Assembly (NCBI GenBank): GCA_019114385.1
Contig: DXFP01000030.1
Span: 1-36,393, forward strand
Direction of reading: 5' to 3'
Length of the DNA: 36,393 bases
Source of the DNA: Candidatus Ligilactobacillus excrementigallinarum
GTDB taxonomy: Bacteria; Bacillota; Bacilli; Lactobacillales; Lactobacillaceae
Shown here in pieces: positions 12,301 through 18,429 of this stretch. Position 1 is the first letter of the stretch, and every line of letters starts with the position of its first letter. The notes under the pieces were generated by a model. It was not told the origin of the DNA. It saw nothing but the letters and a program-made list of their open reading frames with translations, and did not search any database. Made by a program: the position numbers and the translations under genes.

Positions 12301-15300
12301 AGTTACTCAGGTAATTAACTATGTATATGATGATGGCACTCAGGCAGCTCCAACGTATGAAGCAAGTGTTACTTATACTCGAACAGCAACTAAGGATAAT
12401 GTAACTGGTCAAATTATTAGCTATAGTGATTGGTCAACGACAGCTAACAGAACATTGCCAGCAGTTGTTTCACCAACAATTACCGGTTATACTCCAGATA
12501 TTGCACAAGTAAAAGCAGTAGAAACTTCTCCAGAAGAAGAACTTGATCCAGTTACAGTTACTTATAAGGCAAATCAAGAACATGCAAAGGTTGAATACTA
12601 TGATGAAACTGCAGGCACTGTAATTACGATTGCAGATGTCAGTGGGGCATTTGGTTCAGCTTCAAGCTACAACCCAGCTCCAACTATTAAACAATTAATC
12701 GATCAAGGTTATGAAATAGTAAGTGATGATTTCCCTCTTGATGGAATCAAGTTTAATCAAGACGGCAAGGTTCCAACTTATACAATTACCTTTAAGCATG
12801 GAACTGAAACGGAAACGGCAGATCATAACTTGGATAATCTTGATTTGAAGCAGACTGTTAATGAAACGATTAACTATCAATACCAAAATGGTTCACAAGC
12901 AGCTCCAAGTGTGCATGCAACCATTACGTTTACCCGAGATGCAGTTAAGGATAAAGTGACTGGTAAAGTTATTAGTTACAGTAATTGGCAAGCAACGGAC
13001 AATGGAGAATTTGCAGGAGTTAAATCTCCAGTAATTGAAGGTTATACTGCCGATCCTGCTTATGTAGATGCAATTGCAGTTACTCCGGATTCTGTTGATC
13101 AAACAATTACGGTTACCTATGCACCAGATCAAGAACAAGCAAGTGTAACTTATATTGATGACACAACCGGACAAGTATTAACTACTGAAAACTTAACTGG
13201 TAATTTTGGATCAAAATCAACATATGATGCTCAAAGCGTAATTCAAAATTATGAAAAGCAGGGTTACCAATTGGTTTCAAGTGATTATCCAACTGATGGA
13301 TTTACCTTCAATGATAAGAAACAACAATTTACAATTCACTTGAAGCATGAGATTACTACAGATACAGTAACGAATGATCCAGACCAGATTAGCAATTTGT
13401 CACGGACAGTAACCCGGACCATTATTTACAAGTATAGTGACGGTAAACAAGCTGCAAAGACTAAGATTCAAAAAGTAAACTTCACCCGGAATGCAACTTA
13501 CGATCATGTAACGAAGGAAGTTACATATGGTAAGTGGCAAGTTCAAGGTTTAGATGAATTTTTGAAGGTTGTTTCACCATATATCAAGGGTTATTTGCCA
13601 AATATTAAGAGTGTTGATGAAGTTGATCACATTAGTGCCACAACACCAAATGTGACAACAACGGTAATCTATACTTCAGATATTCAACATGCAACGGTAA
13701 CGTATATTGATACAACAACCGGTAAGACATTGCAAACCGTTGATATTTCAGGAGATTTGAATACAACTTCAGACTACCGGACAGCGCAAAGTATCAAAGA
13801 TTATGAAGCTAAGGGATATAAAGTCGTATCTGATAATTATCCTGATAATGGTGCAGTCTTTGATCAAAAGGGAGTTGTAAAGCAATATACAGTTAAGTTA
13901 GCTCATCAAACTGCCGAGTATAATCCTACTAACCCAGGTGATTATGATTTGAGTCAAACTGTCAGCCGGACAATTTACTATTTGATTGATACAAATGCGC
14001 GTGCAACAAATGAAGTGCATGCACCAACTATTCAAAAAGTAACATTTACGCGGACTGCGACAAAAGATCTCGTCACCGGTGAAATAACGTATACTCCATG
14101 GAAGGCAGATGGTCAGAGTCAATTTGCTGAATTTAATGTTCCGCAAAAGACGGGTTACACTCCAAGTCAAGAAACAGTTTCTGCTTGGAATGCACAACCA
14201 AATGATGGTGAAACTACATTAACTGTCCTTTATACTCCAAATAAAGAACATGCAACGGTAACTTACATTGATCAAACCACTGGTAAGACAATTAAGGTTG
14301 ATCAAATCAATGGTGTCTTTGGTCAAACTGCCGATTACGATGTCACAAGTGCAATCCAGGCATTAGAGAAGCAAGGGTACGAATTAGTAAGTAATGATTA
14401 TCCAGCTGCAGGATTGACCTTTGATCAAGATGGCAAGCAACTGAATTACAAAGTTGTATTGAAAGAAGGTACTAAAACTACTGTTGGTAAGGATAATCCA
14501 GCTGAAAGTGATTTGAATAAAGAGGTAACTCGGACAATTAAATTTGTTGATTCAACTGGCAAAGAAGTGGCTGCTCCAGTAGTTCAAACCGTCCACTTTA
14601 CTAGAAATAAGACACAAAATCTAGTAACCGGAGCAATCACGTATACTGATTGGCAAGCAGATGGTCAAACTGAATTTGATCAATTTAAAGTCCCAGTAAA
14701 GACAGGCTATACTCCAAGTCAAGCGGTTGTTCCAGCTTGGAATGCGCAACCAAGTGATTCAGATCAAGAATTAACAGTCACATACACTGCTAACAAGGAA
14801 CATGCGACAGTTACTTACATTGATCAAACCACAGGTAAGACAATTAAGGTTGATCAAATCAATGGTGTCTTTGGTCAAACTGCCGATTATGATATTACAA
14901 GTGAAATTCAAGCATTAGAAAAGCAAGGTTATGAATTAGTAAGCAATGATTATCCAATTGCAGGATTGACCTTTGACCAAGATGGCAAACAATTGAATTA
15001 CACAGTTGTAATGAAGGAAGGCACTAAGATAACTGTTGGTAAGGATAATCCAGCTGAAAGTGATTTGAACAAAGAGGTAACTCGAACAATTAAATTTGTC
15101 GATTCAACTGGTAAAGAAGTGGCTGCTCCAATAGTTCAAACGGTGCACTTTACTAGAAATGAAATCCAAAATCTAGTAACTGGGGCAATCACATACACTG
15201 ATTGGCAAGCAGAAGGTGAAGCAACCTTTGATCAAGTTACGGTTCCAGTAATTACTGGTTATACTGCAGCACAAACGCAGGTTGAGGCACAAACTGGAAT

Positions 15301-15763
15301 TCAAGTACAAACTCCAAGCAGAACAGTGACTGTGGTTTATACTAAGAATGAATCAGTAACATCACAACCAAGTGAACCGGGAACACCAGTAACGCCAGAA
15401 ATTCCAGAACCAAGTGAACCAGAAAAACCAGCAGCACCGGAAACACCAGTGCCAAGTAAGCCGACAAAATCAACCCAGACAGCTAAACCAGTGAAGAAAC
15501 AAGTAAAGATTAAGCATGCAGTGCAAGCTCAACACAAAAAGCAACATACTACACACGTATCTAAGGTTGAAAAACCAGTTGTTAAAGTTCAAGTAAATAA
15601 AGCAGCTAAAAATGCACCTAAGCAGCAAGTTACAACTAACAAGCTGCCTCAAACAGGCGAAAATTCAACCTCAGGTTTGTGGGGAACAATTTTGTTAATG
15701 TTGTCATCATTATTGGGATTCTTTGGTTTTAGAAAAAAAGATGATGAAAAAGATAGGCATTAA
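3347..15763 (+). CDS. giant LPQTG-anchored mucus-binding (Mub-type) surface protein
   Basis: The product is a sortase-anchored adhesin of about 4,138 residues. The N-terminus has a KLYKKGKFW match to the KxYKxGKxW signal-peptide motif, a hydrophobic segment and a likely VHA/S cleavage site. Next come a serine-rich stalk (about 125 residues), a unique MucBP-like region, and an array (4646-15343) of roughly 178-190-residue B1/B2 mucin-binding units. I count 19 full units plus one lone B2 unit (5720-6016). Each B1 opens with (N/D)xExATVxxxDxT, and each B2 carries TVTxTIxYxxxDG and SPxIxGYTP. The tail is a Pro/Glu then Lys-rich wall-spanning region, LPQTG (15644-15658), a membrane segment and a charged end. 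ATGs also exist at 3278 and 3317; I prefer 3347 because of the promoter at 3295-3300 and a GGGTGAG site four bases before it. It probably binds host mucus glycans; the ligand is inferred from the family. The gene is uninterrupted despite its length. Confidence 0.93.
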   Translation: MKQKTYFGKRLNRVKLYKKGKFWVASTLTFISTELMMAAPVHASKVDSVSQSSVISQTITSSSSSLVSNSNLSSSSNSNSIESSNSSVSKKDSSSSLKSSISSSSISKSSATSSSSELVKSSSSSVAVSSSSQSSSASSVRSKTEADVKKSSSSINSSSLTSSSSESSSTSSSTDTSSVQDADAAEISNDSDLNAQNDLKVANAVTQLQDTPVVKNKEDNDSAATALTPNTQQDANDDPLKRALTRLYLQITDDDVSVSDAEQEYNYDYLSGEWYIFFEDEKGNLLPVTYPGLGYTADGELYFGGTGSSVRKAVKSAVQDVDNEGYTLDHLALNVSLTQWNNTFTFYLHFKEKPQQLGKPVTVIYKTQDGKVLGKGQAVYTNAQGQTDSKPYQNDSYDTSAKNFAGYHLVDIDGNSQGLVTNQPQTVTYIYAPNQESVTINFVDDEENEKNVGHVNVSGTFGSTASENVQDYVAQNLPNYVYVSTDWPGSIEFTTANNGKSYTVHLKHKTKQVTETKTVTQTIKYVFQDGKQAEPDHIAKITFQRTNTIDLADNNKVISSTAWQNMSNTDEFPVVQSPEIVGYTASFTSSVAVIGITADSNDNTQTITYTPNKYSITITYYDMDAKKLIQPTVVLEGDYGTSPNYDYQSVIDKLESEGYKVARDNIPADLKFDNTGKQAYEVDFTHTSTVLPKDAAGLTKVIKRTIHYVYADGKEAAADKIQTVTYTRTAVEDNVTHEIKYGNWTTTTNPAQFAAVTSPTITGYTPSMTTVSAESITSNTADQTIAVIYTANGGNQTPQSDLKTTVTQTIYYLKNDGTQLLQPTVTTITFTRKKNADGTYTPWQAQGADEFKSIAAPEIDGYTPNIQATKLISNVKATDANNVQTITYSPIEAQATITFYDETEKKNINVVSLSGAFGTSSTYSPAKEIEYLTSHGYIQDTGNSDFPASGSVDFETDNQAFTISFTHAMKNVSQTQTVQQQIKYQFADGSQAADPVIRSLTFTRNGVLDEATGQVTYQDWKPETTNTFSAVKSPVITGYTTSHPYSTAVTVDGSSATNVQVITYTPNTETATVTFVDQTSGKTIVTQTISGSFGTESTYSPADEISKLEAEGYVLVKNGYQTFKFDKDSTQPIYQFTITFDEGTTTSTESKTVNRTIYYEDQDGNQVASSYTDSITFTRQKTVNNVTHAVTYTNWNNTSSEFAPVQSPKVTGYTVQKGEEQSQAVTVTPDSNNVSQVITYTANQEQIKIEYIDAFDPNNPNTPNYNSTTVLSTDTLTGAYGTSASYSPDAANTKYTAEGYVPLGFGSDFPSDGLKFDVDGVQVYKYYYTHSMKSIPEQKQVTSTINYVMSDGSKAPSANVQTLTFNRTNTEDMVTKKITDGAWNVASQQTTAVTSPVIAGYTPDKKQVASITITPDMGNQTTTVTYTPDQEQFTVKFVDETTGTTLDTKVETGAFNTKTSYSPQAEINSYLAKGYVLVSNTFPQDGYTFGTSAPVYTVTLKHGTSTIDATSGEKNLTKNITRTINYEYADHSKAYQSATETVTFTRNAVKDNVTGQILSYGNWEASGNAFYNAVNSPNITGYTANPATVAQANVSANDQNTTVTVTYTANLEHATVIFQDDTTGKALYTQNLTGAYNSVSDYNPSSEIQKLVNSGYVLGQDGYPTDGKIFGKDGINQQFVIHFTEKTDDYNDQNNPEGLDLKHTVTHTIHYVYQNGDQAAADKTESLTFNRTATKNEATGQIVYSPWKVVGTTDDFAPIMSPEITGYTASAPESTAYNNVTPDTPIPDQTITYTPNTESATVTYWDDTDNKAMKVVPLTGPFGTTSDYNPANQIKDYQDKGYVMVENNVPENGIKFTAGNSNSYFIHFVHGTTTITTANNSDHLDLSHQVSRTIKYVYANQTSAHADNVQTLTFTRTATKDNVTGKITGYSDWTPASQTFNAVDSPIITGYHADQTTVGAVNNVNENSQSITTTVTYTPDTETAYVQYIDDTTGKVIHTDTLTGPYESQSTYSVQDELKQLNPGYVYVSTNFPTNGEIFNQAGKTPTYVVHLTEGTTNYTPVDNPEKLDLTDIVTQTIHYQFKDGTKAADDYETSIAFTRTATKNNVTGAITYNAWTPAVSDFDQVQSPTVKGYTPNKAQSDAVVVKPGDSDNVQTIVYTPNEEKATVNFIDDTTDKTIESDTLTGVYDSTSSFDLADKIKVLEAKGYQLVSDTEYPADGNIFNEDGVNQVFNIHLKETTTTYNENNNPENLDLTDTVTQTIHYQYANGQTAAKDATATVKFTRTATKNNVTGNITYSAWTPAIQNFDQVQSPVIEGYTPSAAQSSAVVVRPGDPDNVQTIKYTANKEHATINFVDDTNNKVLDTVNLTGAFDSKATFDMANALKQLQAHGYVIGQNNYPADGNVFNKDGVNQVFTVHVTEGTTHYTTSNNPENLELSDTVTQTIHYVFADGTQAAKDVVKTVSFTRDAVKNNVTGVITYGNWTPAVQNFSQVQSPVIEGYTPSAAQSTAVTVKPGDQDNVQKIVYTPNQEQATVKVIDLTTGNTLETDDLTGAYGTKANFDVQSVIDKYTKQGYVFVRSTFPTDGYRFTTNAPQFDIYLQHGTDTDPSHLDLTATVTETIKYVYADGREAKPTQTLTLTFHRTGKYDDVTHTATYGDWQADNGTTFKEVPTPVITGYTPDKTSVAAVNGVTADTPDQTITVTYKANQEYATVTYVDATENKTIATANINGAFGTTSTYSPDATIKQLEAQGYEVVTDDFPQAGIVFNQDGKTLNYMVTLKHKTLTETPDSNPDNLDLTNTVTETIKYVYADGDVAAKTYTAAVKYTRTATKDLVTNKVEYTDWQPVGNSELPQVVSPTITGYTADKAQIAPIQTHAGMDLAPITVTYSPNQEQATVTYYDETSQQNISVANLNGAFGSKSAYNPQTTLDKLIATGYEVVSNDFPANGIVFNQDGTVQNYRIVLKHGTSQITSENNPGNVDLTSTVTQVINYVYDDGTQAAPTYEASVTYTRTATKDNVTGQIISYSDWSTTANRTLPAVVSPTITGYTPDIAQVKAVETSPEEELDPVTVTYKANQEHAKVEYYDETAGTVITIADVSGAFGSASSYNPAPTIKQLIDQGYEIVSDDFPLDGIKFNQDGKVPTYTITFKHGTETETADHNLDNLDLKQTVNETINYQYQNGSQAAPSVHATITFTRDAVKDKVTGKVISYSNWQATDNGEFAGVKSPVIEGYTADPAYVDAIAVTPDSVDQTITVTYAPDQEQASVTYIDDTTGQVLTTENLTGNFGSKSTYDAQSVIQNYEKQGYQLVSSDYPTDGFTFNDKKQQFTIHLKHEITTDTVTNDPDQISNLSRTVTRTIIYKYSDGKQAAKTKIQKVNFTRNATYDHVTKEVTYGKWQVQGLDEFLKVVSPYIKGYLPNIKSVDEVDHISATTPNVTTTVIYTSDIQHATVTYIDTTTGKTLQTVDISGDLNTTSDYRTAQSIKDYEAKGYKVVSDNYPDNGAVFDQKGVVKQYTVKLAHQTAEYNPTNPGDYDLSQTVSRTIYYLIDTNARATNEVHAPTIQKVTFTRTATKDLVTGEITYTPWKADGQSQFAEFNVPQKTGYTPSQETVSAWNAQPNDGETTLTVLYTPNKEHATVTYIDQTTGKTIKVDQINGVFGQTADYDVTSAIQALEKQGYELVSNDYPAAGLTFDQDGKQLNYKVVLKEGTKTTVGKDNPAESDLNKEVTRTIKFVDSTGKEVAAPVVQTVHFTRNKTQNLVTGAITYTDWQADGQTEFDQFKVPVKTGYTPSQAVVPAWNAQPSDSDQELTVTYTANKEHATVTYIDQTTGKTIKVDQINGVFGQTADYDITSEIQALEKQGYELVSNDYPIAGLTFDQDGKQLNYTVVMKEGTKITVGKDNPAESDLNKEVTRTIKFVDSTGKEVAAPIVQTVHFTRNEIQNLVTGAITYTDWQAEGEATFDQVTVPVITGYTAAQTQVEAQTGIQVQTPSRTVTVVYTKNESVTSQPSEPGTPVTPEIPEPSEPEKPAAPETPVPSKPTKSTQTAKPVKKQVKIKHAVQAQHKKQHTTHVSKVEKPVVKVQVNKAAKNAPKQQVTTNKLPQTGENSTSGLWGTILLMLSSLLGFFGFRKKDDEKDRH
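3494..3890 (+). repeat. serine-rich low-complexity stalk coding region
   Basis: This part of the adhesin gene is dominated by serine codons (AGT, TCA, TCT, AGC) with occasional Ala, Lys, Val and Asn. It encodes a flexible region just after the signal peptide. In lactobacilli such serine-rich segments are often O-glycosylated, but I see no glycosyltransferase or accessory Sec genes nearby. Confidence 0.8.
14240..14791 (+). repeat. near-identical B1/B2 unit, copy 1
   Basis: This 552-bp unit has exactly the length of the next one. The first ~145 codons differ by roughly ten amino acids and share long DNA identities. The last ~40 codons instead resemble the tail of the preceding unit. Confidence 0.85.
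14792..15343 (+). repeat. near-identical B1/B2 unit, copy 2 (last unit of the array)
   Basis: This is the second 552-bp copy, directly abutting copy 1. Its C-terminal part diverges from copy 1 and leads into the Pro-rich wall region. Confidence 0.85.
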
Positions 15764-15781
15764 TCGAAATAATTAAAAAAC

Positions 15782-15946
15782 GTGTGACAGAACATCAAAA
15801 ACGGAGATGTTGTAAGAAAAAAATCGGACGAATTACGCAGTATTGATTTGGAAGATTTTAGATTTACAGGCATTTCCGTTTGTTTTATAACCTGATTATA
15901 CAGAAATGAAAAAGAAGCTGAACTTAATAGTGACAGCTTCTTTTTA
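15782..15946 (+). repeat. intergenic structured repeat, copy A
   Basis: Related to the elements at 22254-22386 and 23535-23690 (reverse strand). Shared blocks are GTGTGACA near the start, a left arm (15800-15815), TATTGATTTGGAAGATTTT, a right arm (15863-15881) and GATTATACAGA. The arms are imperfect inverted repeats. A local hairpin (AACATC/GATGTT, 15791-15811) competes with the long-range pairing. The 3' end includes the terminator at 15911-15946. Confidence 0.75.
15911..15946 (+). terminator. terminator after the adhesin gene
   Basis: AAGAAGCTG (15912-15920) pairs exactly with CAGCTTCTT (15934-15942), followed by T residues. It lies at the 3' end of repeat copy A, about 150 bp after the adhesin stop codon, so the repeat would be part of the mRNA 3' end. 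Confidence 0.82.
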
Positions 15947-15968
15947 TTTCAAAATTTTAATATTATTA

Positions 15969-15998
15969 TTGAAACCGATTACATTTTAATGATAAAAT
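15969..15998 (+). promoter_or_regulatory. promoter with overlapping cre site for the OPA transporter
   Basis: TTGAAA (15969-15974) and TAAAAT (15993-15998) are spaced 18 bp. TGAAACCGATTACA (15970-15983) fits the CcpA-binding cre consensus TGNAANCGNTNNCA at every fixed position. Because it overlaps the -35 box, CcpA binding would be expected to repress the gene when preferred sugars are present. Confidence 0.7.
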
Positions 15999-16046
15999 AA
16001 AAAGTGTCCTCGAGGAATATTTTTAAATTTTGAAGGGGAGCTATTT

Positions 16047-17378
16047 ATGTTTTCATTTTTAAAACCAACACCTGACGCTGAGAAAAAGGTGCCTCAAGAA
16101 AAGATAAAATCAACTTATTTGTGGAGACAAACAGGAGTATTATTGTCAATTTGTATCGGATATATAGGCTACTATACTATTCGATTAATCTTTACAACTG
16201 AGCAAAATCCAATTATGAAAGCATATCATTTTACTACTGCTCAAATTGGATTAGTTCTTTCATGCTTTGGTATTGGTTATGGAATTTCCAAGCTGTTTAT
16301 GGGGGCATTAAGTGATAAAAGTAATCCTAATCATTATTTAGCAACTGGATTATTTATTTCTGCAATTTTAAATATTTTCCTTGGATCAACAAAGAACTTT
16401 TATGTCATGATGATTTTGATGTTAGTAATGTCAGTTGCACAAGGAATGGGCGCCGCTGCTTGCCAACGGACTGTTCAACTTTGGTGGGGTAAGAAACGGC
16501 GTGGAGCAATTTATTCAATTTGGTCCTCAGCTCATAACGCTGGTGCTTTTGTTTGTGTTGCAATCGTTCAATTAGCAACATTCATGTTTACTGGATCCAT
16601 TCGAGCAGTCTTCTATACTGCTTCTGTTGTAGCAATTATTATTGGATTATTTATTCTTTGGGCTGGCAGCGATCGGCCAACAACAGTAGGATTGCCAAGT
16701 ATTACTGAATATACTGGTGATGAAGTTAAACTTGAAAATGGCGAAGAAACACATACAGAAGTTTCTAAACAAAGCTTAGTTAAAATTTTTGTTCAATATA
16801 TTTTGAAAAACAAAATGGTATGGGCAATTTCATTAACGTCAATGTTTTTATATTTGGTTCGTTACGGTATTATGAGTTGGATTCCAAGTTACTTAGTGCA
16901 AAAAGGATTTACTCCGGATTTTGCTAAATGGTTAGTTGGAATTTTTGAATTATCTGCTGTACCAGGTGTAATTATTATCGGCGCAATTTCTGATGCGCTA
17001 AAAAATCATCGTGCGGTTGTATGTATTGGATGTGTGTTAGGATTAATTGCTTGCTTAACTACATATTTCTTCAGTAAGAATCATACCTTAATTGTAATTA
17101 TTTTATTAATTATGGGGAGCTTGATTTATGCACCACTAACCTTAGTAGGCTTAATGGTAAATGAAGCGGTACCTAAATTTGCGGTTGGTTCATCAACTGG
17201 ATTCATGGGATTTTTCCAATACATTTTTGGTGAAACGTTGGCAACAGCCTTAATTGGAATTTTAGTTGCTAAGTTTGGCTGGGTTGCAAGTAATATTGTA
17301 TTATATACGGCCGCAATCATGGCATTGTTATTATTGATTTATATTCTGATTAATGAAAATAAAATTGTAAAAGAATAA
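16047..17378 (+). CDS. organophosphate:phosphate antiporter (GlpT/UhpT family MFS)
   Basis: This 443-residue, roughly 12-segment membrane protein belongs to the OPA family, which exchanges inorganic phosphate for glycerol-3-phosphate, hexose-6-phosphate or phosphoglycerate. Arg46 (YYTIRLIF) and Arg273 (YLVRYGIMSWIP) align with the two phosphate-binding arginines of E. coli GlpT (R45, R269). The family signature region RGAIYSIWSSAHNAGA is near residue 153. The ATG at 16047 is preceded by GAAGGGGAG. A perfect cre site covers its promoter, so carbon-catabolite control is likely. It converges with scrR and shares a bidirectional terminator with it. The exact substrate cannot be read from sequence; hexose-6-phosphate or phosphoglycerate is as likely as glycerol-3-phosphate. 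Confidence 0.85.
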   Translation: MFSFLKPTPDAEKKVPQEKIKSTYLWRQTGVLLSICIGYIGYYTIRLIFTTEQNPIMKAYHFTTAQIGLVLSCFGIGYGISKLFMGALSDKSNPNHYLATGLFISAILNIFLGSTKNFYVMMILMLVMSVAQGMGAAACQRTVQLWWGKKRRGAIYSIWSSAHNAGAFVCVAIVQLATFMFTGSIRAVFYTASVVAIIIGLFILWAGSDRPTTVGLPSITEYTGDEVKLENGEETHTEVSKQSLVKIFVQYILKNKMVWAISLTSMFLYLVRYGIMSWIPSYLVQKGFTPDFAKWLVGIFELSAVPGVIIIGAISDALKNHRAVVCIGCVLGLIACLTTYFFSKNHTLIVIILLIMGSLIYAPLTLVGLMVNEAVPKFAVGSSTGFMGFFQYIFGETLATALIGILVAKFGWVASNIVLYTAAIMALLLLIYILINENKIVKE

Positions 17379-17379
17379 T

Positions 17380-17418
17380 AAAATGAGACTGAAGCACATC
17401 ATGCTTCAGTCTCATTTT
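17380..17418. terminator. bidirectional terminator between OPA transporter and scrR
   Basis: The 17-bp arms AAAATGAGACTGAAGCA (17380-17396) and its exact complement (17402-17418) enclose a five-base loop. With A and T runs at the two ends, it serves both convergent genes. Confidence 0.93.
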
Positions 17419-17425
17419 CGTATAT

Positions 17426-18412
17426 TTATCTTGTCGAGTTACTGCGTAAAATTTTAACTGGAATTTTGAATTGATTGGAATCAAACTTAAAGTTACTATT
17501 TTCAATTCGTTTGCAGAGTAATTCAGTTAGTAAATCTGCAATTTCTTCAATTGGTTGGACAATTGTAGATAATTCAGGGTGATAAGTTTGAATTAATTTG
17601 GTTCCATCAAATCCAATTACTTTTAGTTGCTTAGGAATTTTAATGTTCATTTTTCGGGCTTCCTGTAACACTAATAGTGCAGTTAAATCATCTGAGCAAA
17701 AGATTCCATCAGCAGTATGTTGTTCTAATAATTGGCGAACGGATAATGCTTTTAAAGTAGGCGATTCAGAAAAACGCACGGCATGAACATGGGGATGCAA
17801 GCCGAATTTTTGAATCGTATCTTGATAAGCTTTTAAACGTTCATTTGTAGGGTTAGCAATTGATTCTGGATTTCCAAAAAAATCAATGTGACGGCATCCA
17901 GCTTGATATAACTCTTCAGTTGCCATGCATCCGCCTTGATAGTTATCACAGCTGACGATGGGGACTTTCTTTGATAGCGAACGGTCAAAGGCAATAATTG
18001 GTAATCCGCCTTGATTATACTCTTCGATATCTAAGTTGTGAGTTCCGGTAATAATTCCGTCAACTTGATTTGCAATCAGCATTTTAATATATTCTTGTTC
18101 CTTATGACGATCATAGTTGGCGTTACATAAAATCATCTTGTAGTTCTTTTCGAATAATTTTTTCTCAATGGTGCCAACTAATTCCGCAAAGAAAGGATTA
18201 GAAATTTCGGGGACAATAACCCCGATTAATTTCGTTTGCTTGCCCTGCAACGAACGTGCTAAAGAGTTAGGCTGATAATTCAATTCTTCCATTGCATGGT
18301 AAACTTTATTTTTAGTTTTTTCGCTTAAATAGCCGTAATTATTGATTACTCTTGATACGGTAGTAGGTGAAACTCCAGCTTTTTTAGCAACATCCGTTAA
18401 TTTAGGCCGCAC
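17426..18412 (-). CDS. scrR: LacI-family sucrose operon repressor
   Basis: This is a 328-residue LacI/GalR regulator. The N-terminal helix-turn-helix (KLTDVAKKAGVSPTTVSRVINN) is followed by the hinge (NYQPNSLARSLQGKQTKLIGVIVP) and a periplasmic-binding-protein-like sugar domain. I chose the GTG at 18412: it is preceded by GGCGGG with good spacing and gives the usual short N-terminus (M-R-P-K-L-T-D-V). A TTG at 18451 would overlap scrB. The gene lies 17 bp downstream of scrB in the same direction, so the two form an operon. ScrR is expected to bind the AAAACGTTTT-type operators in the scrB-scrA intergenic region, repressing both transcripts and its own synthesis until sucrose-6-phosphate or a related sugar phosphate releases it. 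Confidence 0.9.
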   Translation of the reverse strand: MRPKLTDVAKKAGVSPTTVSRVINNYGYLSEKTKNKVYHAMEELNYQPNSLARSLQGKQTKLIGVIVPEISNPFFAELVGTIEKKLFEKNYKMILCNANYDRHKEQEYIKMLIANQVDGIITGTHNLDIEEYNQGGLPIIAFDRSLSKKVPIVSCDNYQGGCMATEELYQAGCRHIDFFGNPESIANPTNERLKAYQDTIQKFGLHPHVHAVRFSESPTLKALSVRQLLEQHTADGIFCSDDLTALLVLQEARKMNIKIPKQLKVIGFDGTKLIQTYHPELSTIVQPIEEIADLLTELLCKRIENSNFKFDSNQFKIPVKILRSNSTR

Positions 18413-18429
18413 TTTGTTTCCCGCCTTTC

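Larger units (their letters stand above)
4646..15343 (+). repeat. tandem array of B1/B2 mucin-binding repeats
   Basis: About 10.7 kb of diverged tandem units, most near 540-560 bp. Unit starts include 4646, 5180, 6017, 14240 and 14792. Units 9 to 11 share a strongly similar B2 tail (VQSPVIEGYTPSAAQS type, near 9720, 10275 and 10825), which suggests local homogenisation. One unit (5720-6016) is a B2 with no B1 before it. Confidence 0.88.

Noticed and set aside
4646-15343. Regular repeats that might be taken for a CRISPR array or satellite DNA
   Set aside because: The repeats are about 540-560 bp, keep one open reading frame and encode Mub B1/B2 domains. There are no short identical repeats with unique spacers.
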